Source of the DNA: Verrucomicrobiota bacterium
GTDB taxonomy: Bacteria > Verrucomicrobiota > Verrucomicrobiia > Limisphaerales > UBA9464
Reading direction: 5' to 3'
Length of the DNA stretch: 64,000 bases
Assembly: GCA_947454705.1 (NCBI GenBank)
Contig: CANGKZ010000023.1
Location: 1-64,000 of the forward strand
Part shown: one piece after another, positions 32,541-40,113 of the stretch
Layout: each line of letters begins with the position of its first letter
How positions within the stretch are numbered: position 1 is the first letter of the stretch
The notes under the pieces: generated by a model
Told to the model about the DNA's origin: nothing
What the model saw: only the letters and a program-made list of their open reading frames with translations
Database searches by the model: none
Made by a program: the position numbers and the translations under genes

Positions 32541-33038
32541 ATGCCTGAGAAGGCGGAGTCGGAATCCCTTCCCGTGGATTCGCCGCAGCGTCGTCGTCTG
32601 CCGCTTCTGCTGCGACGGGCTTGGTATGGATTGAACCAGGCGTTCCGCCGTCGCATCGCCCACACCGGGGTGACGCCCGATCAATTCACCGCCATGCGAA
32701 CGCTCACCGAGGGGGATCCCGAGGGCATGACCCAGCGGGAGTTGACTCTGGCCATGTCGAGCGACCCCAACACCGTCGCATCTCTTTTGGAACGCATGGA
32801 GGATGCAGGTTGGGTGGACCGCAAACCGCACGAGCGGGATCGGCGCGCCTATCGCATCCGACTCCTGCCCGCCGGACGCCAGCGTTTTGAGGAAGTCCGC
32901 GAACTCGCCATCGGGCTTCAGTCCGACATTCTCACCGTGCTGCCCGAGTCGGAACGCGAGACCTTCCTGGCCCAGCTCGATCTGGTGGCCACCGGGTGTC
33001 GCAAGGCGGCCGATGAGGCACCACGCTCGCGCTCCTGA
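32541..33038 (+). CDS. MarR family transcriptional regulator
   Basis: 165-aa cytoplasmic DNA-binding protein. The ATG at 32541 is chosen because upstream in-frame codons show no family similarity. Residues about 20-150 form the winged-helix MarR fold: LNQAFRRRIAHTGVTPDQFTAMRTL, recognition region MTQRELTLAMSSDPNTVASLLERME and the wing with VDRKPHERDRRAYRIRLLPAG. MarR proteins are dimers that bind palindromes and are released by small ligands such as phenolics. The divergent propeller operon and its palindromic promoter (32340-32369) are the likely target, together with its own expression. A similar half-site arrangement occurs before the adenylating enzyme gene at 19813. Confidence 0.9.
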   Translation: MPEKAESESLPVDSPQRRRLPLLLRRAWYGLNQAFRRRIAHTGVTPDQFTAMRTLTEGDPEGMTQRELTLAMSSDPNTVASLLERMEDAGWVDRKPHERDRRAYRIRLLPAGRQRFEEVRELAIGLQSDILTVLPESERETFLAQLDLVATGCRKAADEAPRSRS

Positions 33039-33079
33039 TCGGATTGGATCGGTGACTCGGACACCTCCGGAAAAATCTC

Positions 33080-33973
33080 ATGGACCAGACCCCGCAGCCG
33101 CCTCCGTTGATGTCGGAGCCACCGTTCGTCGCGGCCCCGCCGGTGATGCCGGAAGCTCCGGTTCCGGACGCGTCGGCCCCGCTGCCGAAGTGGCGTGCGT
33201 GGGTGCTGTTGTTGGTGATGGCGGCGTACCCGTTGAGCCTGGGTCTCATCGGCGCGCACGGGCAGGAGGCGAGTTCCTCGCCGCAGGCCATGTTGCCGGA
33301 GACGGTGAAGGAATTGTGGATCAGCTGCGGGCAGAACCTCGGAATTTTCGCGGCGTTTTTTGTTCTCGCGTGGGGAGTCGCGCGTCCCGGGAAAGAGCGT
33401 CTTTACCTAAAGTGGCGCAATCCGTTTGTCGCCCTCGGATTGGGCATCGTGTGGTCCATCGGACTGCGCATCCTGGTGGCCGCGCTGGTGCTGGTGGCGG
33501 TGGCAGGGGTGTGGATCTGGGGGCATTTCCATGGTCAGTCGCCCGATGCCATGGAGGGGCTGCGTCCCAAAATTGAAAACGTCATTTCCCCCGCTGCGCT
33601 GCACAATCCGCTTTACCTGCTCATGATCCTCACGGTGGTGAGTTTCGTTCTGGCGGGTCTGCGCGAGGAGTTATGGCGAGCGGCGATGATCGCCGGCGTG
33701 GTGGGCGTGCTGCCCGTCCGGTGGCAGGGCCGACGCGGCGAGATTCTCGCGGTGGTGCTTGGGGCGATCGTCTTCGGGCTGGGGCATCTTCCCCAGGGAG
33801 TTGGCGGCGTGTTCCTCACCGGCGTGCTGGGGCTGGGCCTGGGAGGAATTCTGATCGGCCACCGTTCGTTGTGGATCGCGGTGCTGGCTCACGGGTTTTT
33901 CGATGCCACGTCGTTCCTTGGCCTGTGGGCTGCGGACCGTGCGGGTCTGCTCAAGCAAGTGCTGGGAGGGTAA
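33080..33973 (+). CDS. CPBP family intramembrane metalloprotease (CAAX-like)
   Basis: 297-aa integral membrane protein of the CPBP/Abi (Rce1-like) family, glutamate-type intramembrane proteases. A Pro-rich cytoplasmic tail (residues 1-32) precedes about seven transmembrane helices. The conserved catalytic motifs are present: Glu196-Glu197 followed by Arg (REELWRAA), His236 (GLGHLPQG) and His271 (LAHGFFDA). The family includes CAAX prenyl proteases and bacteriocin-maturation or immunity proteins; the substrate here is unknown. It lies 41 bases downstream of marR on the same strand, so co-transcription is possible, but no functional link is obvious. Confidence 0.88.
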   Translation: MDQTPQPPPLMSEPPFVAAPPVMPEAPVPDASAPLPKWRAWVLLLVMAAYPLSLGLIGAHGQEASSSPQAMLPETVKELWISCGQNLGIFAAFFVLAWGVARPGKERLYLKWRNPFVALGLGIVWSIGLRILVAALVLVAVAGVWIWGHFHGQSPDAMEGLRPKIENVISPAALHNPLYLLMILTVVSFVLAGLREELWRAAMIAGVVGVLPVRWQGRRGEILAVVLGAIVFGLGHLPQGVGGVFLTGVLGLGLGGILIGHRSLWIAVLAHGFFDATSFLGLWAADRAGLLKQVLGG

Positions 33974-33989
33974 ACATCGAAGTTCGGAG

Positions 33990-34086
33990 ACACGGATTGC
34001 ACGGATTGCACGGATTTTCACGGATTCGGAGCCCGTGATCCTGCTGTGTTTCGAATCAATCCGTGTGGGTCCGTGAAATCCGTGTC
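33990..34086. repeat. CACGGATT tandem/inverted repeat
   Basis: Four CACGGATT copies (33991-34027) face copies in reverse orientation at 34057-34086 (AATCCGTG...GTCCGTG...AATCCGTGTCT). The two clusters can pair as a long hairpin. The right half lies inside the 3' end of the neighbouring minus-strand gene. Confidence 0.85.
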
Positions 34087-34910
34087 TTTCCCTCCCGCTG
34101 TACCAGGATTGGGAGGAGGTCGCCGTCGTTTGCGATTCGGCTGCGGCGGGTTCCCAGCGCGGATTGAATGGACCGGCGGGTCTCGGCCTTGTCGTTCCAC
34201 CACCGACTCGAAAGGTGCACCCAGACGATCTGCCCGATCGCGCAGGGTTTCAGTCGTTCGAACAATTCCGGCGGGGCCACGTGGGAAAGTTCCGACACGA
34301 GCAAATCCAGGGGTTTCTCCAGCAAGGGTTCGAGATCGCGGACGTGTCCGATGTCGGCCGTGTGGCCGATGCGCAGGGAACGGCTTTCGATCAGAAAACT
34401 GTATGCCTCAAAACAGATCGCAGGATGCGCGGCGGAGAACCGCCGGCGGAGTCCGTCGAGATGGGTCGTGGGAAAAGCGGTGACGGTGGCGTGCCGGCAC
34501 TCGACCGGAACGCCGGGCTGGATGGGGTGCCACTCGATTGGAAATCCCAGCAGGCCGGCGGGAAGGAGTGTGGCCTCGAGCCAGGCCTGCAGTGCGGGGA
34601 TCGCTCCGCCGGGGGCGTGAACGTGGAGCGGTTTGCGTCGGCGACCCAGCCACAGTCCTTGGATGAAGAGCGAGAATCCCCCCACGTGGTCGCTGTGCAT
34701 GTGGGAGATCCAAAGATGGTCCACCTCCTCGGGGCCGAGTCCGGACGCCTGGTAGCCCTGGCTGAGTCCATCGCCGCAATCGACGAGCAGACGCGTGGAG
34801 CCGAGCCGGTAGTGGTACGAAGAATGACGGCGATCCGAACTGGGCCAGCCTTCGCCGACTCCGAAGCATCGCAACCACCCTGCGGGCCTGGGATCTGATT
34901 GGGCAGCCAT
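34056..34910 (-). CDS. MBL-fold metallo-hydrolase, ribonuclease Z-like
   Basis: 284-aa cytoplasmic hydrolase of the metallo-beta-lactamase fold. The ATG at 34910 starts the fold (WLRCFGVGEGWPSSDRRHSSY). The zinc-binding motif is SHMHSDHVGG, with downstream metal ligands likely in the PTTHLDGL and GHTADIGH regions. These match the RNase Z / arylsulfatase / phosphodiesterase branch, which cleaves tRNA 3' trailers or cyclic or small phosphodiester and ester substrates; the exact substrate is open. The last about 12 residues (KTRISRTHTD) are encoded by the CACGGATT repeat at 34057-34086, so the natural C-terminus has probably been replaced or extended by repeat sequence. It is convergent with the CPBP gene. 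Confidence 0.83.
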   Translation of the reverse strand: MAAQSDPRPAGWLRCFGVGEGWPSSDRRHSSYHYRLGSTRLLVDCGDGLSQGYQASGLGPEEVDHLWISHMHSDHVGGFSLFIQGLWLGRRRKPLHVHAPGGAIPALQAWLEATLLPAGLLGFPIEWHPIQPGVPVECRHATVTAFPTTHLDGLRRRFSAAHPAICFEAYSFLIESRSLRIGHTADIGHVRDLEPLLEKPLDLLVSELSHVAPPELFERLKPCAIGQIVWVHLSSRWWNDKAETRRSIQSALGTRRSRIANDGDLLPILVQREGKTRISRTHTD

Positions 34911-35055
34911 GCAGTGGTTCCGGGATCCTATCCTACGCCGATCGTACCCACAAGCGGCAGCCGGAACCCGTGTCCGCGCCGTGCCGGGCGGGAGGGAAAG
35001 GTTCCCGGGCGATTCGTCGTTCGACAACCCGCGGTCGGGCTTGCAGCCTTGAGAC

Positions 35056-36105
35056 ATGAAACGTTTGCAGCAGCATGGATGCCGGGGGGCGATTTGGACG
35101 TGGCTGGCTGTGGCGGGTTGGGCGTTGGCGACCGGATGGGGCCACGCCTGGGATTATGAGTTTCATCGAATGGTGAACCAGGTGGCGCTGAAATCCCTAC
35201 CGGGGGATTTCCCTAACTGGATCCAAGATCCCGCAGTGCGCGAACGCATCGCCTTCCTCTCCGGGGAGCCGGACCGGTGGCGGAATATTCCCGATCCCAC
35301 GTTACGGCATGTGAACGCGCCGGAGCATTTCATCGATCTCGATGATCTCCCGTTGTACGGGCTTTCTGCATCCAGTTTAAGCCCGTTTCGCAGCGATTAC
35401 GTAGCCCAGCTGGCCATCGCCCGGAGCAAGGATCCTTCGCGGTTTCCCGGGGCGAATCCGAAGGACGATCCGGACCACAATCGATGGATCCCGGGGCTGC
35501 TCCCGTGGCGCATCACGGAGGATTACGCGCGGCTGCAATCGACCTTCAGTGCGCTCAAGGCGTATGAGGAATTTGGCGGAACCGCAGATGAAATCGCCAA
35601 CGCGCGGGCGAACGCGGTCTACCTCATGGGGGTGATGGGACACTTCGTGGGCGACACCGCGCAACCGCTCCACACGTCGCGTCACTACAACGGCTGGGTG
35701 GGGAATAACCCCCAGGGGTACACCACCAACAAGACCTTCCACGGTTGGATCGATGGCGGGTTCCTGCACGCGGCGGGGTTCAAGTTCGACGAGATCTCCG
35801 GATCGGTTCAACCGGCGCGAAATGTCTGGGATCTTAATCCGGGGCCGTCCCGGGAAAGTGTCTTTCCGGTGGTGATGCGATACGTGCTGGAGCAGGGCGA
35901 GCAGTTGGAGTGGGTGTACGTAATGGACAAATCTGGATTGTTGGATCCGAAGAACCCCCGGGCTGGCGAGGGACGAAAGTTTCTGGGGAAGCAGATCCTC
36001 CGCGGGGGGCAGATGCTGGGGGATCTTTGGCTTACCGCGTGGAAGACGGCGCCGAAGGACACGTTTCTGCAGTCGCAATTGGCACGCAGAGCGGTGCCTC
36101 GGTGA
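35056..36105 (+). CDS. S1/P1-type zinc nuclease, exported
   Basis: 349 aa. A signal peptide (residues about 1-31) ends HA|W, so the mature protein begins WDYEFH. A mature N-terminal Trp and a nearby His are zinc ligands in S1/P1 nuclease and phospholipase C, which fits exactly. Further ligands are in the NAPEHFIDLDDLP region and in GHFVGDTAQPLHTSRHYN (residues about 195-212), the most conserved family segment. The enzyme would hydrolyse single-stranded nucleic acids or phosphate esters outside the cytoplasm, for nutrient uptake. It is divergent from the MBL-fold gene with a 145-base gap and is followed by a repeat region. Confidence 0.86.
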   Translation: MKRLQQHGCRGAIWTWLAVAGWALATGWGHAWDYEFHRMVNQVALKSLPGDFPNWIQDPAVRERIAFLSGEPDRWRNIPDPTLRHVNAPEHFIDLDDLPLYGLSASSLSPFRSDYVAQLAIARSKDPSRFPGANPKDDPDHNRWIPGLLPWRITEDYARLQSTFSALKAYEEFGGTADEIANARANAVYLMGVMGHFVGDTAQPLHTSRHYNGWVGNNPQGYTTNKTFHGWIDGGFLHAAGFKFDEISGSVQPARNVWDLNPGPSRESVFPVVMRYVLEQGEQLEWVYVMDKSGLLDPKNPRAGEGRKFLGKQILRGGQMLGDLWLTAWKTAPKDTFLQSQLARRAVPR

Positions 36106-36155
36106 ACCGGGTTGGGGAGGAGGTTGCCGGTCGGTGTGGGGTTCCACCCGGACTC

Positions 36156-36291
36156 AAAAGCGGCGTCGACGCTGCGCTCTGCCGCCGCACTCCAAAAGAA
36201 CGAGGCGTGCCGTGGGAGGGGCGTCCAACACGGAGCCGCCTAAACGCGGTCCTGCAAGTCTGATCGCTTCGGACTTTGGACTTTGGACTTT
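36156..36291. repeat. Intergenic mosaic of three repeat families
   Basis: Three elements lie side by side. At 36156-36197 is a copy of the AAAGCGGCGTCGACGC...GCACTCCAAA element also seen at 52679 and 52849. At 36205-36255 is a GAGCCGCCTAAACGCGGT fragment of the long mosaic repeat. At 36271-36291 are three tandem GGACTTT heptamers. Confidence 0.75.
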
Positions 36292-36305
36292 CCGGTCTTC
36301 TCCGA

Positions 36306-36788
36306 TCAGCAACTGGTGGGGACTTGTTGAAGCACCTTCACGCAGTGGGGAATCGCGCCAACTACAAACCCAAGGCACTCCACCGCACCAGAGGGTTTGC
36401 CCGGGAGGCAAATCACGAGCGTGGATCCAACCGCCGCCGCGAGGCTGCGCGAGAGAATCGCATTCGGAGTGATGGCGAGGGATTTCATCCGCATCGCTTC
36501 GCCGAAGCCCGGGATTTCGCGATCGGCGATCTGCAGAACGGCCTCCGGGGTGACGTCGCGCCGGGCCACGCCGGTGCCGCCGGTGGTCAGCACGAGCTGG
36601 CAGCCCTGATTGATCTGCGTCCGCACGGCGCGCTGGATCTCGGATTGGTCATCGGGAACCACGACTTCCGCCGCGACCTGCCATCCGTAGCCCGTCGCTG
36701 CCGCCTTGAGGGCCGGACCCCCGAGGTCTTCGTACACGCCCTGCGAGGCCCGGTCGGAAATGGTGATGATGCCACAAACGATCTGCAT
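36306..36788 (-). CDS. mogA: Molybdopterin adenylyltransferase, MogA/MoaB family
   Basis: 160-aa cytoplasmic protein of molybdenum cofactor synthesis; it adenylates molybdopterin before metal insertion. The ATG at 36788 begins MQIVCGIITISDRASQGVYED, the standard MogA start. The conserved nucleotide-binding segments are QLVLTTGGTGVARRDVTPEA (residues about 65-85) and LPGKPSGAVECLGF (about 130-143). Length fits the family (150-195 aa). No other moa/moe genes are nearby, so it is a lone cofactor gene here. MoaB, which shares the fold, is the main alternative name. Confidence 0.9.
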   Translation of the reverse strand: MQIVCGIITISDRASQGVYEDLGGPALKAAATGYGWQVAAEVVVPDDQSEIQRAVRTQINQGCQLVLTTGGTGVARRDVTPEAVLQIADREIPGFGEAMRMKSLAITPNAILSRSLAAAVGSTLVICLPGKPSGAVECLGFVVGAIPHCVKVLQQVPTSC

Positions 36789-36874
36789 GCCGGAAGGCTG
36801 CCACAGCGGGATTTCGGGCGGGAGGAGAAATCGGACTCCTCGCCTTTTCTCGGGCAATTCCTATAGTCGCGGTC

Positions 36875-38533
36875 ATGTCGGATCCGAATTCCGGTGGGTT
36901 TCAACGGCTGCAGAACGAGGTGAGCGTCCTGATCGACGAGGACGCCGTCGCGGCGGAGGAACCGCGGCTGAGCCGGCTGCACCGGTTTGTCCATTTTTGG
37001 ATTCTGGTGGGACGCAATTTCATGCGCAACCGGTGTCCGGTTCGCGCCTCGGCGCTGGCCTACACGACACTTCTCGCCCTGGTTCCGCTGCTCGCTGTAT
37101 CGATCAGCGTGGCCTCCCTCTTCCTGCCGCGCGATGAGGCGAAGCAGAAGGAACAACTCCTTCACCTGATCGATTCGAGCATCTCCAGCTTTGCTCCCAC
37201 GCTTGGCCTCGGTGATCCGTCGTCCAATGCCAGCACGGGAAACTCGGGAACCGCCGGCTCCAACGCCCCGACCACTGCGGCCTCAAAGGCAGCCTCGCTG
37301 CAGGAGGCCCGTGAGAAGCGGTTGAAGATGGCGGAGAAGATCGTGGAGTTCGTGGGCAACATCCGATTCGGAACGCTCGGCGCCACCGCGATGGCGGGTC
37401 TTCTGTTTGTCGCCATCTCGCTGCTGCGAACGGTCGAGGCGGCGTTGAACGACATCTGGGGAGTCCCGCGCGGACGCACCTGGTTCATGAGCATCGTGCT
37501 GTATTGGGCGGTGATCACGCTCGGGCCGGTCGTGGTGCTGATGGCCAAAGGCGCGAATTACCTGCACGTGCTGCAGCCTGCGGCGGCCACCGCCTTGCAT
37601 GAATCCGCAACCAAGGGTGAAGCCGCTTCGGCTGCCAATGGATCGTCCACCAACACCAACACGACCGCCGCTGGCAAAAGCAACGAGACCGTGCTTCCGG
37701 TGGTGGGGCTCAAATTCTCGGCGAATTGGATGCAGAAGACCTTCGTGGGGCATGTCCTCACTTCGGGCGCGTGGGTACTGTCCATCGGGTTGATGGGAGC
37801 TGCATTTGGAGCGTTGTACCTGTGGATGCCCAACACGCGGGTCACCTGGCAGGCGGCGGCTGTGGGAGGAATTGTGGCGGCGGGATTGTGGACGGTGAAT
37901 GGGCACCTGGCGGCGCTCTACAATTCCCGCGTGGTGACCTACAACGCGATCTACGGCTCGCTCGGCATTCTACCGCTGTTCCTGGTGGGGATGTATTTCA
38001 CGTGGCTGATCCTGCTGTTCGGAGCGCAGACGTCGTACGTGTTTCAGCATCGTCGCGCGTACCTGCAGGAGCGTCGCGCGGGGCGGGTGCACCAGTACGG
38101 ACGCGAGTTCATTGCGGTCCGTTTTTGCACGCATCTGGCCGCGCGTTTTCGCGACGGACTGCCGCCGCTGAGCGGATCGCAGCTGGCGGATCAATTCGGC
38201 GTCCCTCCGAAACTGGCCAAGGACATCCTTCAATCTCTGGTCGCAGGAAAGGTCCTGATGGAAGCCGCCGGGCCGGAAACCACGTACGCCCCGGCGCGTC
38301 CGCCGGAACGCATCCGCGTGTCCGATGCCCTGGCCGCGTTGCGGTCCGGCACCGGGGTGGAGTTCCCCACCACGGCCGATGCGGCACGTCCCATCGTGCG
38401 TGCTCAGATCGAAGCGATTTGGTCCGCCGACGCCGCAAGGGCTTCGACCGTCACCTTCGAAGACCTCGCCCGGGCCGCTTCCGATTCGAACCCAGGTGCC
38501 GTCGCCGCCTCCTCCTCCAGCGCCAAGGCCTGA
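36875..38533 (+). CDS. YihY/BrkB family membrane protein with extended inserts
   Basis: 552 aa. Inner-membrane protein of the YihY/virulence factor BrkB family (once wrongly called RNase BN), with about six transmembrane helices. The conserved core begins FMRNRCPVRASALAYTTLLALVPLLA and continues with RTVEAALNDIWGVPRGR and YNAIYGSLGILPLFLVGMYFTWLILLFGAQ. Two low-complexity Ala/Ser/Thr/Asn-rich inserts, near residues 112-148 and 245-270, are not typical. The C-terminal 120 residues carry a winged-helix-like segment (LSGSQLADQFGVPPKLAKDILQ), as in longer family members. Function in the family is unresolved. The gene is divergent from mogA by 86 bases. Confidence 0.87.
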   Translation: MSDPNSGGFQRLQNEVSVLIDEDAVAAEEPRLSRLHRFVHFWILVGRNFMRNRCPVRASALAYTTLLALVPLLAVSISVASLFLPRDEAKQKEQLLHLIDSSISSFAPTLGLGDPSSNASTGNSGTAGSNAPTTAASKAASLQEAREKRLKMAEKIVEFVGNIRFGTLGATAMAGLLFVAISLLRTVEAALNDIWGVPRGRTWFMSIVLYWAVITLGPVVVLMAKGANYLHVLQPAAATALHESATKGEAASAANGSSTNTNTTAAGKSNETVLPVVGLKFSANWMQKTFVGHVLTSGAWVLSIGLMGAAFGALYLWMPNTRVTWQAAAVGGIVAAGLWTVNGHLAALYNSRVVTYNAIYGSLGILPLFLVGMYFTWLILLFGAQTSYVFQHRRAYLQERRAGRVHQYGREFIAVRFCTHLAARFRDGLPPLSGSQLADQFGVPPKLAKDILQSLVAGKVLMEAAGPETTYAPARPPERIRVSDALAALRSGTGVEFPTTADAARPIVRAQIEAIWSADAARASTVTFEDLARAASDSNPGAVAASSSSAKA

Positions 38534-38876
38534 GTCGACCGATGGGGCGGATCGGGATTTGGAGTCCCGTCTTCAAACGGTTCTGGTGGGCGGGTGAAAC
38601 GGTGTCGAAGGGGATGAATGCAGCCCCCGGACTTCCTGTCGCGTCCAACATCCGAGCCGCGTAAACGCGGTGCTCCATACCTGATTGCAAATGAAGTGAA
38701 CCCAATGGCCCGGTGTTCGACTTCGGACGTTGAAAACTGGGCGGTCCCGATTTTGCGCTCATTGTGCGCGCAAAACACACATGGAGGTGTTGCAAAGAGG
38801 GGTTCAAAAGGGGTGAAACTAAGGGCAATCGTTTCTTCTCGATCCCAACGTTCAAACCTCAATCCCGATCCATTCC
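38534..38876. repeat. Intergenic region with mosaic repeat and a perfect hairpin
   Basis: Bases 38551-38675 hold a diverged copy of the long mosaic repeat in plus orientation (TTTGGAGTCCCGTCTTCAAA, then GAGCCGCGTAAACGCGGTGC). TTTTGCGC (38753-38760) and GCGCAAAA (38770-38777) form a perfect 8-bp hairpin with a 9-base loop and no T-run. No gene is seen. Confidence 0.7.
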
Positions 38877-39167
38877 ATGAGCCTTTTTTTGAAATCGATG
38901 TGTGTGCTGGGACTGCTGGCTGGTTCGGTGAGAGCGGGTTCGATGGAGGGCGCCGCTTGCGGGTCGGAGATGACGATCGAGCGGCTTTGGCAGGATCAGA
39001 GTTTGGAGAGTGCGGAATCGATTTTGAAAAAGCGGGCGGTGGCATCGCCGGACGCGTCGCACCCGTCCTGGTTCCGCGCGATTCCAGAACCTGCGATTCA
39101 CGCCATTATTGCAGGAATTGGACTGGAAGCATTCGGGGCCTGGCGCATGCGCCGGCGGAAGTCCTGA
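38877..39167 (+). CDS. Miniature PEP-CTERM protein
   Basis: 96 aa, made of a signal peptide (residues 1-20, LFLKSMCVLGLLAGSVRA), a polar middle of about 45 residues with no known domain, and a complete PEP-CTERM-like tail. The tail has PEP (IPEPAIH), a hydrophobic helix (AIIAGIGLEAFGAW) and a basic end (RMRRRKS). It would be exported, cut and anchored by exosortase, leaving a mature peptide of only about 45 residues. The presence of both export signals in the right order on a short frame argues that it is real. No clear ribosome-binding site is visible, so confidence is moderate. Confidence 0.6.
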   Translation: MSLFLKSMCVLGLLAGSVRAGSMEGAACGSEMTIERLWQDQSLESAESILKKRAVASPDASHPSWFRAIPEPAIHAIIAGIGLEAFGAWRMRRRKS

Positions 39168-39279
39168 CGCTTTCGACGGAACGCGGAGAGAAGATCGGGC
39201 TTGGCGCGGTGGCAGGTCTGTGCGAGTTATCCGCCCTCCAAAGAAGAGTAAATCAGTTCAACGCGCCTCTCGATCCTTC

Positions 39280-39426
39280 ATGAATTCCACTCCCACCCCG
39301 AAGACCTCGCGTCGGCGCAGTGGAAACGCCAATCGCAGGCTCAAGCAACGCATTCAAACCGGACTTCAATGGACCGGTGTTTTGGTGCTGGTCGCGATCC
39401 TGTTCGTGTTGTGGCGAAAGAGTTGA
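39280..39426 (+). CDS. Possible small single-pass membrane protein
   Basis: 48 codons encoding a strongly basic N-terminal half (KTSRRRSGNANRRLKQRI) and one transmembrane helix (WTGVLVLVAILFVLW) ending RKS. The pattern of a basic cytoplasmic part and a single anchor is plausible for a small inner-membrane protein. There is no known family, and a ribosome-binding site is not obvious. Confidence 0.4.
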   Translation: MNSTPTPKTSRRRSGNANRRLKQRIQTGLQWTGVLVLVAILFVLWRKS

Positions 39427-40113
39427 GAGGAGACGGGAAACGGCAGTTGAAGGGTTGAACCTGAAAACGGCAGTTGAAGGGTTAAAAAGTTGAAGCGTTG
39501 AAGGGGAATTCGACTCTGCCGCGAGGATTTTCTCCTTCGTTTGGAGTCCCGTCTTCAGACGGTTCGGGTAGGCGCGTCTCGCGGGATGCAGGGGGTTGAT
39601 TTCCAACCGTTCGATGGGCCCGCGTCCAAAAGCAGAGCCGCGTAAACGCGGTACTCCAAACGTGTGAGGAACCCCGTCGCCTAGATCCGGCGTTGCGAGA
39701 GAAAACCACCGTGGGGCAAAGGCCGTGGAGACTCACCCAGCTGGTGAATGAATTGGAGGCGTATCCAACGATTCAGCTCCCTCCCCATCTGCGTTTATCT
39801 GCGTCAATCTGCGGTTTGAACTGCAGTTTCTAGGTTGAAGCGTTGAAGGGGGATCCGACGCTGCGGCGAGGATTTTCTGCTTCGTTTGGAGTCCCGATTT
39901 CAGACGGTTCGGGGAGGCGCGTCTCGAGGCATGCGGACGATTGATGTTCAACCGTTCGATGGACGCCGAATCCTGCGTTCGGTCGGAATGGATCCCCCAC
40001 CGAGGACTTCTCCCTCGCCTGCACGAACCGCCTTTCGAGCCTCTCTGTTCCTGCTTTCCTGCCTTCCAGATTTAACCCTTTGGGTGAGTGCGTAGGCTGT
40101 GGACGTCCACCGG
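39427..40113. repeat. 687-base intergenic region made largely of mosaic repeats
   Basis: Two long mosaic repeats in plus orientation lie at 39436-39670 and 39830-39972. Each starts with GTTGAAG octamers, then TTCGTTTGGAGTCCC.., GACGGTTCGGG.AGGCGCGTC and CAACCGTTCGATGG. Only the first includes the AGAGCCGCGTAAACGCGGTA palindrome. Between them, 39787-39815 is a CTGCGTTTATCTGCGTCAAT repeat, the complement of the motif at 50148-50170. No gene is seen in 39973-40113. Confidence 0.8.

Noticed and set aside
34056-35057. Longer start of the MBL-fold protein at 35057
   Set aside because: The 49 extra residues have no similarity, lie over the upstream region of the divergent nuclease gene, and the fold begins at the ATG at 34910.
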